In this document: piece by piece, positions 24,884 through 32,562 of the stretch
How the letters are laid out: the number at the start of each line of letters is the position of its first letter
Numbering within the stretch: the stretch's first letter is position 1
Assembly: GCF_009734405.1 (NCBI RefSeq)
Contig: NZ_CP046453.1
Location: 930,001-994,000 of the forward strand
DNA: 64,000 nt
Reading direction: 5' to 3'
Origin: Corynebacterium comes
GTDB taxonomy: Bacteria; Actinomycetota; Actinomycetes; Mycobacteriales; Mycobacteriaceae
Program-made: the position numbers and the translations under genes
The notes under the pieces: model-generated
The model's database searches: none
Seen by the model: the letters and a program-made list of their open reading frames with translations, nothing else
What the model was told of the DNA's origin: nothing

Positions 24884-25774
24884 TCAGTTCAGGAAACGGG
24901 CGGTGTCGTGGAAGACCTCGTAGAACTCGGGGATCCACGAGAAGTTGACGACGAAGCCGTGGTTGGCGGCGTCGTAACGCTTCAGCTGCGTCTCGACGCC
25001 CGCCTCCCGCAGCTTCTCCGCGTAGGCCTCGCCCTCGTCGCGCAGCGGGTCGTAGCCTGCCGTGATGACCAGGGCCTTCGGCAGGCCGGAGAGGTCTGCA
25101 CGCTTGATCGGTGAAACGAGCGGGTCGGCCGGGTCCGCACCGCCCTCCAGGTAGAAGGAGTTGAAGGGGGCGAGGCCGTTGTACTCCAGGCCGTAACCCT
25201 CCGCGTTCTCACTCAGCGAGGGCCAGCGGTCCTGGTCGAAGTCGAGGTCGACGGAGGGGTAGTAGAGGATCTGATGGGTGATCCGGTCGAAGCCGTCGTC
25301 GTGGGCCATGGCGGTGACTGCGGCGACGAAGTTGCCGCCGGAGGAGTCGCCGGCGAGGGCGAGCGGGGCGGCGTCGGAAAGCGAGCCGGCGACCTCGCGG
25401 ACCACGGCGTAGCACTCGTTGAGGGCCACCGGGTAGGCGACCTCGGGGGACAGCGAGTAGCCGACGGAGATCACCCGCCAGCCGGTCTCCCTGGCCAGGG
25501 CGCGGGCGACGTGGTCGTGGGTGTCCAGGCTGCCGGAGAAGAACGCTCCGCCATGGAAGTAGACGATCGTCCCCTTCGGCTCATCGGTGTCGGCGTAGAT
25601 CCGCACCGGGACATCCGCGAGGGTGGCGTCCCCGACGGAGGCGATCGGCGTGCGCTCCTCGAGCGGGGCGACGTGACCGGCCTCGAAAGCGCGCATGTCG
25701 GCGGGGTTCGGCGGGGTGGTGGAGGCCGGCGGGATCTGGTCGACGATCTTCTGGATCTCGGGGTGCAGGGTCAT
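24884..25774 (-). CDS. Alpha/beta hydrolase, HSL (family IV) esterase
   Basis: Esterase of 296 residues. The oxyanion-hole motif YFHGGAFFSGS is near residue 75, the nucleophile is in GDSSGGNF near 145, and a C-terminal NHGF supplies His with an Asp in TAGYDPLRDEG. These are the hormone-sensitive lipase family signatures. The ATG at 25774 has AAGAG upstream. Lying between the monooxygenase and the MFS transporter, it probably opens an ester or lactone intermediate (inference). Confidence 0.88.
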   Translation of the reverse strand: MTLHPEIQKIVDQIPPASTTPPNPADMRAFEAGHVAPLEERTPIASVGDATLADVPVRIYADTDEPKGTIVYFHGGAFFSGSLDTHDHVARALARETGWRVISVGYSLSPEVAYPVALNECYAVVREVAGSLSDAAPLALAGDSSGGNFVAAVTAMAHDDGFDRITHQILYYPSVDLDFDQDRWPSLSENAEGYGLEYNGLAPFNSFYLEGGADPADPLVSPIKRADLSGLPKALVITAGYDPLRDEGEAYAEKLREAGVETQLKRYDAANHGFVVNFSWIPEFYEVFHDTARFLN

Positions 25775-25882
25775 CTCTTCGCGTCCTTGAGTTGCAGGGT
25801 GTGGCGATGGCGCCCCCGCGCTGACCAGGCTCCAGGGGGTCAGCGGCGACGACGCCATCAGAATGTGGGGTGGTGGGACCGA

Positions 25883-27010
25883 CTAGTAGTCGATCTTCTC
25901 CTTCTCGGGGAAGGCGGTCTTGCCGGCGGACTCCGCGTTCCAGGACTCGCGGGAGATACGCTGCAGCTCCTGAACCGGCTCCTTGCGCTTCGAGGTGTAC
26001 AGCGCCAGCGCCTCGGCCACGGTGTCGGCCTCGACGAGGCAGTCGGCGAGGACACCGGAGTCGATGACCGCGGAGTTCGCGCCCTGACCCTGGTGGTGCA
26101 GCATGGCGTGGGCGGCGTCGCCGACGAGGACGATCGAGTCGGAGTTCCACTTGTCCTGCGGATCCAGATCGGCGGCGGAGCGCTGGTTGACCTGCTCCCA
26201 GTCGAGCTTCTCCACGATCCGGATCAGGCGCTCGTCGAAGTTCTTCAGCATCTCGAGCACCTCCGCCTTGGACACGTTCGGGTTCCAGGTGGTGTCCTCG
26301 TGCGGGACGGTGATGTCGAAGGAGATCTGGCCGTTCTCGCCGCGGTGGCGCAGCGGCAGGAAGTAGATCATCCGGCCGGTCTCGGCCTCCAGGTAGAGAC
26401 GCAGGTTGTCGTCGACGAGCAGGCCTTCGCCCATGGAACCGTCGATGACCGCGCGGTAGGCGTGTGCGTGCTGCATGACCGGCTGGGAGTCGGACCACAG
26501 TGCGCGCACGCGGGACTTGATGCCGTCGGCGCCGACGACGATGTCGAAGGTCTCCTCCTCACCGTTGGCGAACTTCACGGTGGCGGAGTCGCCGTTGTCG
26601 GTGATCTCCTCGGCGCGGTAACCATACTGGAGGACACCCTCGGGAAGCTGGCTGGTCAGGGCGTCGATGAAGTCACGGCGGTGGATCATCCGGGTGTGGT
26701 GCTTCTCCTCGCCCTCCTCCAGGTGCGGCCAGACCTCGCGGTTGATCAGGTTGCCCTTGGCGTCGAGGATCTCGAAGTAGTCCGAGGGGGAGGTGACCTT
26801 CTCGATGGCCTCGAAGATGCCCAGCTTCTTGAACAGCTTGACCGACGCCGGGCGCAGGCCGATGCCGGCACCGACCTCACCGGATGCGGGGGCCTGTTCG
26901 TAGACCTTGACGTCGGCGCCGATCTGGGACAGAGCCAGACCAGCGGTGGCGCCGGCGTAACCGCCGCCGATGACGGCGATCTTGAGGTTCTTGATGTCTT
27001 CGGTCTTCAT
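25883..27010 (-). CDS. FAD-dependent monooxygenase (salicylate hydroxylase-like)
   Basis: Group A flavoprotein monooxygenase of 375 residues. It shows the dinucleotide-binding GGGYAGATAGLALSQIGADV at residues 15-34, the second-site VVGADGIKSRVR near 165 and the FAD ribityl motif VLVGDAAHAMLHHQGQGAN near 285. Such enzymes hydroxylate, often decarboxylatively, aromatic or heteroaromatic acids with NAD(P)H and O2. GGAGAAGAG precedes ATG 27010. No ring-cleavage dioxygenase is in the operon, so the pathway is not a standard catechol or gentisate route. Confidence 0.88.
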   Translation of the reverse strand: MKTEDIKNLKIAVIGGGYAGATAGLALSQIGADVKVYEQAPASGEVGAGIGLRPASVKLFKKLGIFEAIEKVTSPSDYFEILDAKGNLINREVWPHLEEGEEKHHTRMIHRRDFIDALTSQLPEGVLQYGYRAEEITDNGDSATVKFANGEEETFDIVVGADGIKSRVRALWSDSQPVMQHAHAYRAVIDGSMGEGLLVDDNLRLYLEAETGRMIYFLPLRHRGENGQISFDITVPHEDTTWNPNVSKAEVLEMLKNFDERLIRIVEKLDWEQVNQRSAADLDPQDKWNSDSIVLVGDAAHAMLHHQGQGANSAVIDSGVLADCLVEADTVAEALALYTSKRKEPVQELQRISRESWNAESAGKTAFPEKEKIDY

Positions 27011-27038
27011 GGTTCTTCTCTTCTCCGTGAGGACGGCG

Positions 27039-28007
27039 CTAGGCCTGGGTGGTCTGCTGGGCGAGGTAGGAGTAGGCGTTGTCGTGGAAGATCTGGTGGA
27101 TCGTGGCGTCGTCGATGCCGTTGCGCTTCAGGTCCGGGATGAGGACCTCGAAGATGTAGTTGATGGTGTGGCCCTTCACGCCGGGCCAGCCCAGCGGGGA
27201 GCAGTTGGCGTCCGCGGAGGCCAGGACCTTGTCCACGTGGCCGCCGGCCAGTGTGCGCAGGAAGTGGTCCATGCGGTCCTTGCGGGGGCGTGCCCAGAAC
27301 GGCGGGTCCGGCAGCTCGGTCTCGTAGCCGAAGGTGTCGAAGCCCAGACGGCCGCCCACGTCGAGGATCCGCTCGGTCGGGGTCTGTGCGTGGTTGACCC
27401 CGTCATCCACGTGGCCGAACAGGACACGGTCGAGGTCGAGGCCCTCCTCCTGGAAGATGGTGATGGCGGGTTCGGCGTCGATGGCCAGGTGCGTCATAAT
27501 GGGCACGCCGGTCTGGACTGCGGCCCGGGCTGCGGCCCGGTAGATGCGCTTGTCCAGCTCGGTCATGCGGCCACCGCGGGAGACGCCGACCTTGATCACG
27601 CCGGCCTTCGCGTTGGTGCCCTGGATGCCCACCGTGATCTCGTGGATGAACACCTCGGTGAGGTACTCGACGGACGCGCGCTCGAAGTGGGGCAGGGCGG
27701 TGTCGCCGCCGACGAAGCCGGTGCAGGCCACGATGTGGACGCCGGTCTTCTCGGAGAGGGACTGGTAGTAGGGGATGTCCCGGCCGTTGCAGATGCCGGT
27801 CGCGTCGACGAAGGTGGCGGCGCCGCCTGCGTTCTCGTGGAACCTGCGCAGCTTCGGGACGGTCTCCTCGTAGCGCACTTCCGGAGACTTCCACCATGTG
27901 GTGTCGAGCTCGGAGCCGGGCATGCCGTAGCCGATGTGCTCATGGATGGCGACGAACCCGAGTTCCTCCACCGGGATCGCGCCGAGGACGGTGTTGACGA
28001 AAGACAA
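27039..28007 (-). CDS. Phosphotriesterase-family hydrolase (metal site intact)
   Basis: TIM-barrel amidohydrolase of 322 residues in the phosphotriesterase-like lactonase family. All metal ligands of that family are present: His 22 and His 24 in IHEHIG, the bridging Lys in GVIKVGVSRGG, His in PIMTHLAID, His in LFGHVDDG and Asp in LASADAN. The start is a TTG at 28007: AAGGAG lies six bases before it and overlaps the upstream stop codon. Family members mostly hydrolyse lactones; phosphotriesterase activity is rare. Its upstream neighbour is a paralogue that lacks these residues. Confidence 0.88.
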   Translation of the reverse strand: MSFVNTVLGAIPVEELGFVAIHEHIGYGMPGSELDTTWWKSPEVRYEETVPKLRRFHENAGGAATFVDATGICNGRDIPYYQSLSEKTGVHIVACTGFVGGDTALPHFERASVEYLTEVFIHEITVGIQGTNAKAGVIKVGVSRGGRMTELDKRIYRAAARAAVQTGVPIMTHLAIDAEPAITIFQEEGLDLDRVLFGHVDDGVNHAQTPTERILDVGGRLGFDTFGYETELPDPPFWARPRKDRMDHFLRTLAGGHVDKVLASADANCSPLGWPGVKGHTINYIFEVLIPDLKRNGIDDATIHQIFHDNAYSYLAQQTTQA

Positions 28008-28017
28008 CGTGTGCTCC

Positions 28018-28968
28018 TTAGTTGGTCTCGTGGAGGGTGATGAACTTGCGCGGGTTGTCACGGAGGATGCGGTCGGCGTCCTGCTCGGACAGACCGAGTC
28101 CCGGGACGAATTCTGCGGCGACGGTGCTGTAGGGGACCTCGCGGGGCTCGAGGCCCTTGGCGACGCCGATGGCGTTCGAGGAGCAGATGATCCGCCCGCC
28201 CAGGCCCTCGGCGATGAGGGTGCGGATGAGCTCGCCCCGTGCGGTGTCGTCCAGCAGACCCTCGGCGGAGGTGCCGACGTTGTCGATGCCGACATAGCAG
28301 CCCTTGCGGGCGATCTCGACGACCGGTGCGTCGACGCGGTCGCAGCCGCCCACGAGAGCTCGGGAGGGGTCGAGGCCCTCGGAGAGGACGATCTCGAGGT
28401 CGCCGAGGGCGTCATCCCCGTACTGGAAGGACATCGGGGCACCGGTTTCCCGGGCTGCGCGGGCGGCACCGCGCAGGAGGGACTCGTCGGTGGCGGTGCG
28501 GCCCTCCCGGGTGACGGCGGTGACGATGAGGCCGGCGCCCGCGCGACGCTCGACGCGCGGAACCACCATGCCCTCGGTCACCTCCCTGGCGAAGAGGTCC
28601 GCGAACTTCTCGGCCGGCCACGGGGTCGGCGGGTTGGTCTGCGGGGTGAGGAAGTAGCCGCCGAGCATGGCCTCGGGGCCCTGGCCGGTGGAGGCGATGA
28701 TGTGGACGCCGGTGGACCTGGACAGCGCCTCCAGGAGGGGGAGGTCACGTCCGTGGAACATGCCGGTGGCGTCGACGATGGTGCCGCCGCCGTGGGAGCG
28801 GAAGTCCTCGAGCCTGGCCTTGAGGGTGGCGAAGATCTGCGGGCGGTCAAAGGTGATGTCGGGGGCGTACTGGGCGCCGGGGAACACGGAGAGCAGAGCC
28901 TCGTGGACCGCGATGGTGCCCAACTCCGCGGAAGAAACGGGGCCGAGGACGGTGTTGACTGTCGTCAT
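28018..28968 (-). CDS. Phosphotriesterase-family protein lacking metal ligands
   Basis: Paralogue of the next gene, 316 residues, alignable along its length (both begin near VNTVLG, share VDATG-x2-x-GRD and end alike). Five of six metal ligands are replaced: His 24 becomes Ala (VHEALL), the bridging Lys becomes Val (GLIVTAVTREG), one barrel His becomes Gln (MSFQYG), another becomes Gly (LVGGCD), and the catalytic Asp becomes Asn (CSSNAI). Only His 22 remains. It is full-length with a good start (AAAGG before ATG), so it is maintained rather than decaying. A structural or regulatory partner, or a different chemistry, is inferred. First gene of the operon. Confidence 0.82.
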   Translation of the reverse strand: MTTVNTVLGPVSSAELGTIAVHEALLSVFPGAQYAPDITFDRPQIFATLKARLEDFRSHGGGTIVDATGMFHGRDLPLLEALSRSTGVHIIASTGQGPEAMLGGYFLTPQTNPPTPWPAEKFADLFAREVTEGMVVPRVERRAGAGLIVTAVTREGRTATDESLLRGAARAARETGAPMSFQYGDDALGDLEIVLSEGLDPSRALVGGCDRVDAPVVEIARKGCYVGIDNVGTSAEGLLDDTARGELIRTLIAEGLGGRIICSSNAIGVAKGLEPREVPYSTVAAEFVPGLGLSEQDADRILRDNPRKFITLHETN

Positions 28969-29272
28969 GGGCGCGACCTTTCAGCGTTGGTGGCGTGGGG
29001 GGTCACGAAAGATGGCCGAAGGTCGGGCGGAGGTGCCCGTGGAGCCTTGGGTTTTCGTGGTGGGGGTGCGGCGGGTGACGAGGGTACTGGTGTGCCGGAG
29101 AGCTTTGCCGTCCGCTGGCGAGCCGTAGCACACTACCCTGGGAATGTGACCTTCCTAACGTCGTTGCGTTAAGATTGGCATAATGTCATGCCAAAGTCAA
29201 GAGGTTCGCGACCCTCGGGTGGGCATGTCCGGAATCACCCTGTCAACTGCCTGAATGCGGCGATCAATGGTG
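28969..29272 (-). promoter_or_regulatory. Promoter region of the catabolic operon
   Basis: About 300 bases between the GntR gene and the first operon gene, with no open frame of its own. It holds a candidate -35 TTGACT (29200-29195, minus strand), the 20-bp GntR-type dyad immediately downstream of it, and a further dyad TAACG-N6-CGTTA at 29156-29171. The predicted leader is around 180-200 bases long. Confidence 0.55.
29175..29194. promoter_or_regulatory. Candidate GntR operator
   Basis: TTGGCAT-AATGTC-ATGCCAA is a perfect 7-bp inverted repeat with a 6-base spacer. It begins right after the TTGACT -35 hexamer on the minus strand, so a bound protein would block RNA polymerase. Symmetry and length suit a dimeric GntR/HutC regulator, which is encoded by the adjacent gene. 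Confidence 0.65.
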
Positions 29273-30010
29273 CTACGTGACGAAGTGGTACTTGAATTCC
29301 TCGGCCTGATGCATCGCCAGACGCCAGCCGGCGGGAACTCCACCGGTGGAGAAGAAGATCGTCTCGATCGCCAGCAGGGGACTGCCCTCCGCCACACCCA
29401 GCGAGCTGGCCTGCTCGGCGGTGGCCGCCGTGGCCCACGCCTCGTGCTCGGCGCGGTCCAGTGTGATGCCGTACTCACGCTCCAGGAGATCCATCGCCGA
29501 ACCCTGCTCCTGGAGGTACTCCACGGTGGGAAGGAAGCCCTCGGGGGAGCGGATGTAGACGTCGGCGTCGACCAGCGGCTCACCATCGACCGACATCAGC
29601 CGGGTGAAGTGGAGCAGCCGCTCATCCTCCGGCAGACCCAGCCGGCTCCGGAGCCGGGCCGGAGGAATGACCCGCTCAGGGGTGGAGACCACGGACGTGG
29701 GTTTCAGGCCCTTGGCCGAAAGGAACTGGAACAGGCCGCCGGGCCGGATGTCCGCCGGGCGGTCCACCCGCGCACCCACCACCGGGAAGGTGCCCTTGCC
29801 CTGCTTGCGGTAGACGAACCCCTCTGTCGTCAGATCGCTCAGGGCCTGTCGGATCGGGGCACGGCTCACGCCGAAACGCTCCAGCAGTTGCGCTTCCGTC
29901 ATGGGGGTCTTCGGGTCGGCGGTCCCGCTGGTGATCTCCCTCCGGAGGATCTCCTTGATCTGCTTGTACATGGGGACCCCGGATACGGGGTCGAGCTCAC
30001 CGGTCGACAT
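29273..30010 (-). CDS. GntR/HutC-family regulator with UTRA domain
   Basis: Transcription factor of 245 residues. The N-terminal winged helix (about 15-75) contains MTEAQLLERFGVSRAPIRQALSDLTTEGFVYRKQGKGTF, here cited as the segment around residues 40-75. A UTRA ligand-binding domain follows (about 95-240). The ATG at 30010 overlaps the upstream gene by 14 bases; an in-frame TTG at 30022 is less likely. It is transcribed towards the catabolic operon and likely represses it through the dyad at 29175, released by a pathway metabolite. Confidence 0.87.
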   Translation of the reverse strand: MSTGELDPVSGVPMYKQIKEILRREITSGTADPKTPMTEAQLLERFGVSRAPIRQALSDLTTEGFVYRKQGKGTFPVVGARVDRPADIRPGGLFQFLSAKGLKPTSVVSTPERVIPPARLRSRLGLPEDERLLHFTRLMSVDGEPLVDADVYIRSPEGFLPTVEYLQEQGSAMDLLEREYGITLDRAEHEAWATAATAEQASSLGVAEGSPLLAIETIFFSTGGVPAGWRLAMHQAEEFKYHFVT

Positions 30011-30794
30011 GGTCTGAGTCAACCACAGGGAAGGAGATGGTTCGGGGACCGGTGGGAATCGGGTCGACCAGGTCGGCGGCCTCCATGGTCACCGCCCACG
30101 GCCCCTCCAGGGGGAATTCGGGTTCCGGCTCCGGGGCAGGCTCGGGTTCCGGCAGCGGGTGCACCGCGACCGGTTCCCCGGCGTCGACGTCGAGGAACGC
30201 CTCCCCGTTGACCATGAAGACGCGTACACCCAGCGGGGTGTCACCGGCCAGATGGGACCGCATTCGGTGGGCGAGCACCGGGTCGAGGGTGGCCACGACC
30301 TCGCCCCCTAGGGTCACCTCCTCCCCCCTGAGCAGGCCCAGCAGCTGGCGGTCCGGCCCCGCCGGCAGGTCCGCCGGCCAGCGCCGCCCCTGCGGCAGTA
30401 CCAGGGCGCCCTCCGGCAGCGAATTCCACGGGACGGTGAGCTCGGGGGCGGGCAGCTCCACGGCGACGTCGAGAAGCCCGCGTTCCCTGTTGATGAACAC
30501 CCGCGCGAACGTCAGCGGCTCCCACCGGGCGGCGTGGACGCGGTCGATGTCGGGGAAGACCTCCCGCATGCCGGGGGGCAGCGATCCGATCGTGCCGTAA
30601 CCCCAGAGCACCCGCCAGCCGCCGCGGACCAGGTCCGGGATCAGGCGCACGGGGATGAGCGTGCCCGTTGTCTCGATGAGTTCCGCCGTGCGCAGATGCG
30701 AGAAGAGTATCGCCTGGCTGACGCTCTCCATCGGCAGCGAGTGGACGTCCGTGCCCGCCGGCGGGCGGGCGAGCGGGTAGGTGGGAACGGCCAT
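29997..30794 (-). CDS. Hypothetical protein co-transcribed with the GntR regulator
   Basis: Protein of 265 residues with no recognised domain. It has two halves of mixed alpha/beta character, then a Pro-Glu repeat segment near residue 220 (PEPEPAPEPEPE) before a short C-terminal part. No signal peptide or membrane segment. The leaderless promoter TAGGCT-GTCTGT-ATG on the minus strand (30806-30795) supports the start at 30794. Its end overlaps the GntR gene by 14 bases, so the two are probably translationally coupled. A link to the catabolic operon is possible but not shown. Confidence 0.7.
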   Translation of the reverse strand: MAVPTYPLARPPAGTDVHSLPMESVSQAILFSHLRTAELIETTGTLIPVRLIPDLVRGGWRVLWGYGTIGSLPPGMREVFPDIDRVHAARWEPLTFARVFINRERGLLDVAVELPAPELTVPWNSLPEGALVLPQGRRWPADLPAGPDRQLLGLLRGEEVTLGGEVVATLDPVLAHRMRSHLAGDTPLGVRVFMVNGEAFLDVDAGEPVAVHPLPEPEPAPEPEPEFPLEGPWAVTMEAADLVDPIPTGPRTISFPVVDSDHVDR

Positions 30795-30920
30795 ACAGAC
30801 AGCCTAGTCAGGTGTCGGCCGTAGGATTGCCGCCCAATCGAGACCTGTGATCCGGTCGGGGCATCCCGCCCTCGCAGTAACATGACGGGCACTGTGTCAC
30901 CCGAGGACAGGAGCATCACC

Positions 30921-30980
30921 GTGCTGTTCAGAAAGAAACCGGCGGCGGTGGGGGCCGACATGGGCCGCCGCAGCCTCTGA
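30921..30980 (+). CDS. Possible 19-residue small ORF
   Basis: GTG start with AGGAG seven bases upstream, encoding a short basic peptide (MLFRKKPAAVGADMGRRSL). The stop lies five bases before the ATG of the next gene, which itself has no ribosome binding site, so translation of this ORF could drive translation of the next one. A TAACAT hexamer at 30878-30883 may be the promoter. Only the signals support it. Confidence 0.3.
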   Translation: MLFRKKPAAVGADMGRRSL

Positions 30981-30985
30981 GTGCC

Positions 30986-31426
30986 ATGAGGATTCCTCCC
31001 GCCGTACTGTTCGCCACGGCCGCCGCCGCCCAGCGCCTGCTCACAGGTCGCTTATCGACGCCCCCCGCCATCCTCCCCGCCCTCCCCGTCGCGGCCGCCG
31101 CGGGCACGGTCGGCGCAGGGGCGGTGCGCGAGTTCCTCCACGTCCGGACCACCATCGACCCCGTGGACGTGGAGGCGGCCTCGACCCTGGTCACCCGCGG
31201 CGTGCTGGGATTGACCCGCAACCCCATGTACCTGGCGCTGGCCGGGCTTCTGGTCGCCCACGCTGTGGCCCGGCGTTCCGTCTTCGCCCTGGTGCCGGTC
31301 GCCGGGTTCGTCTGGGCCATCGGCAGGTGGCAGATCCCCGCCGAAGAAGCTGCCCTGACCTCACGTTTCGGCGAGGACTACCGGGAGTACTCACGACGGG
31401 TTCCGCGCTGGATTTTCCGGGTCTAG
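30986..31426 (+). CDS. Isoprenylcysteine/phospholipid methyltransferase-like membrane protein
   Basis: Membrane methyltransferase of 146 residues in the ICMT/PEMT superfamily. Two to three hydrophobic segments precede the family signature: TRNPMYLALAG near residue 75, then EEAALTSRFGEDYREYSRRVPRWI near 118-142, which binds SAM. Bacterial members have few known substrates. The TAG stop at 31424 is also the start of the -10 hexamer for the macrodomain gene. Confidence 0.83.
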   Translation: MRIPPAVLFATAAAAQRLLTGRLSTPPAILPALPVAAAAGTVGAGAVREFLHVRTTIDPVDVEAASTLVTRGVLGLTRNPMYLALAGLLVAHAVARRSVFALVPVAGFVWAIGRWQIPAEEAALTSRFGEDYREYSRRVPRWIFRV

Positions 31427-31429
31427 GGT
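31424..31429 (+). promoter_or_regulatory. -10 TAGGGT overlapping the upstream stop codon
   Basis: TAGGGT starts with the TAG stop of the methyltransferase gene and stands six bases before the ATG at 31436. Promoter and stop codon share bases. Confidence 0.6.
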
Positions 31430-31435
31430 GGGGCC

Positions 31436-31987
31436 ATGAAGCCCATGAAGATCAGTGTCGAACCAGGCGACATCACCACCATCCGTGTCGACGCCGTGGT
31501 CAACGCGGCCAACTCGGAACTACGTGTCGGCGGGGGAGTCGACGCCGCCATCCACTGCGTCGGCGGTCCGACGATCCTCGCCGAGACCCGACGCATCCGC
31601 ATCGACCAGTACCCGGACGGGCTGCCGGCCGGGCGGGCCGTCGCCACCACGGCCGGGAATCTGCCGGCCCGGTGGGTGATCCACACCGTGGGACCCGTCT
31701 ATTCCACGAGGGAGGACCGCAGCCACGTCCTCGAGTCCTGTTACCGCGAGTCCCTCCTGCTGGCCGCCTCGCTGGGCGCCAGGTCCGTCGCCTTTCCGGC
31801 GATCTCCGCCGGTGTCTACGGCTGGCCGATCAACGACGCCGCCCGCATCGCCGTGAGCACCGCGGACGGATTGGCGGAGGAAGTGGGTCGCGTCGTGAGG
31901 GAGGTCATCTTCGTCCCCTTCGGGGAGGCCGCGAGCGCCGCCTTCGCCTGGGCGCTGGCCGACCTCGACCGCCTCCGGAAGGGCTAG
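31436..31987 (+). CDS. Macrodomain protein (O-acetyl-ADP-ribose deacetylase-like)
   Basis: Single macrodomain of 183 residues that binds ADP-ribose and probably removes acetyl or ADP-ribose esters. The substrate loop is DAVVNAANSELRVGGGVDAAIH (residues 17-38), and the second loop is SAGVYGWP near 123. These match the MacroD-type catalytic Asn/Asp arrangement. Leaderless start as described for the promoter at 31424. Cytosolic. Confidence 0.9.
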   Translation: MKPMKISVEPGDITTIRVDAVVNAANSELRVGGGVDAAIHCVGGPTILAETRRIRIDQYPDGLPAGRAVATTAGNLPARWVIHTVGPVYSTREDRSHVLESCYRESLLLAASLGARSVAFPAISAGVYGWPINDAARIAVSTADGLAEEVGRVVREVIFVPFGEAASAAFAWALADLDRLRKG

Positions 31988-31992
31988 CGGCA

Positions 31993-32499
31993 GTGCCCGG
32001 TCACCGGCACACCCGCCCGGGGGACGGCGAGTCCGCGCCCTTCCACTTCGAGACGACCTGGAAGGCGGGCGCGGACCTCGGGCGTGTCTGGGAGGCGCTC
32101 TCCGACATCTCCTCCTGGCCGGGCTGGTGGCCGGGGATGCACCGCGTCGAGATGGCCGAGGACGGGCTGCACGGCGACCTGGTGGTGCAGAGTCCGCTGG
32201 GCTACCGGCTGCATTTCACCCTGTGTCTGGTGGAGAAGCACACCCCCCGCGGTGCCGCCTTCTCCGTCGCCGGGGACCTGCGCGGTGTCGGTACGGTGCA
32301 TCTGCGGCCCGCGGGGGAGACCACCGTCGTGACCATCATGTGGTGTGTGGTCACCCGCCGTCGGCTGCTCGGCCGGCTGCGCCCGGCGGCGGTCGCGGCC
32401 CACAACATGGTGATGGCCGCCGGGCAGCGGGGACTGCGCCGCACCTGCGGGGCACACGGCAACGGCGTCACCGGGCGAGTCCGGCGGCTCGCGGGCTGA
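31993..32499 (+). CDS. SRPBCC (START-like) family protein
   Basis: Ligand-binding helix-grip fold protein of about 168 residues. The polyketide cyclase/dehydrase-type N-terminus reads FETTWKAGADLGRVWEALSDISSWPGWWPGM, here cited as residues 20-50, and ends in the long C-terminal helix typical of the fold. The GTG at 31993 is six bases beyond the macrodomain stop and is the first usable start; the open frame runs upstream but overlaps the macrodomain gene. Function of the ligand unknown. Confidence 0.75.
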   Translation: MPGHRHTRPGDGESAPFHFETTWKAGADLGRVWEALSDISSWPGWWPGMHRVEMAEDGLHGDLVVQSPLGYRLHFTLCLVEKHTPRGAAFSVAGDLRGVGTVHLRPAGETTVVTIMWCVVTRRRLLGRLRPAAVAAHNMVMAAGQRGLRRTCGAHGNGVTGRVRRLAG

Positions 32500-32562
32500 C
32501 TGCGCAACTTCTGCTCTTTTGCTGCCCGCGGCGGGACGTGGTCCCGCTCCGGATCCCCGGCG

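Noticed and set aside
28008..28469. N-terminal extension of the intact phosphotriesterase gene
   Set aside because: It overlaps the paralogous upstream gene in another frame; Shine-Dalgarno and homology place the start at TTG 28007.
31327..31992. N-terminal extension of the SRPBCC gene
   Set aside because: It overlaps the methyltransferase and macrodomain genes and is Arg/Pro-rich shadow sequence.
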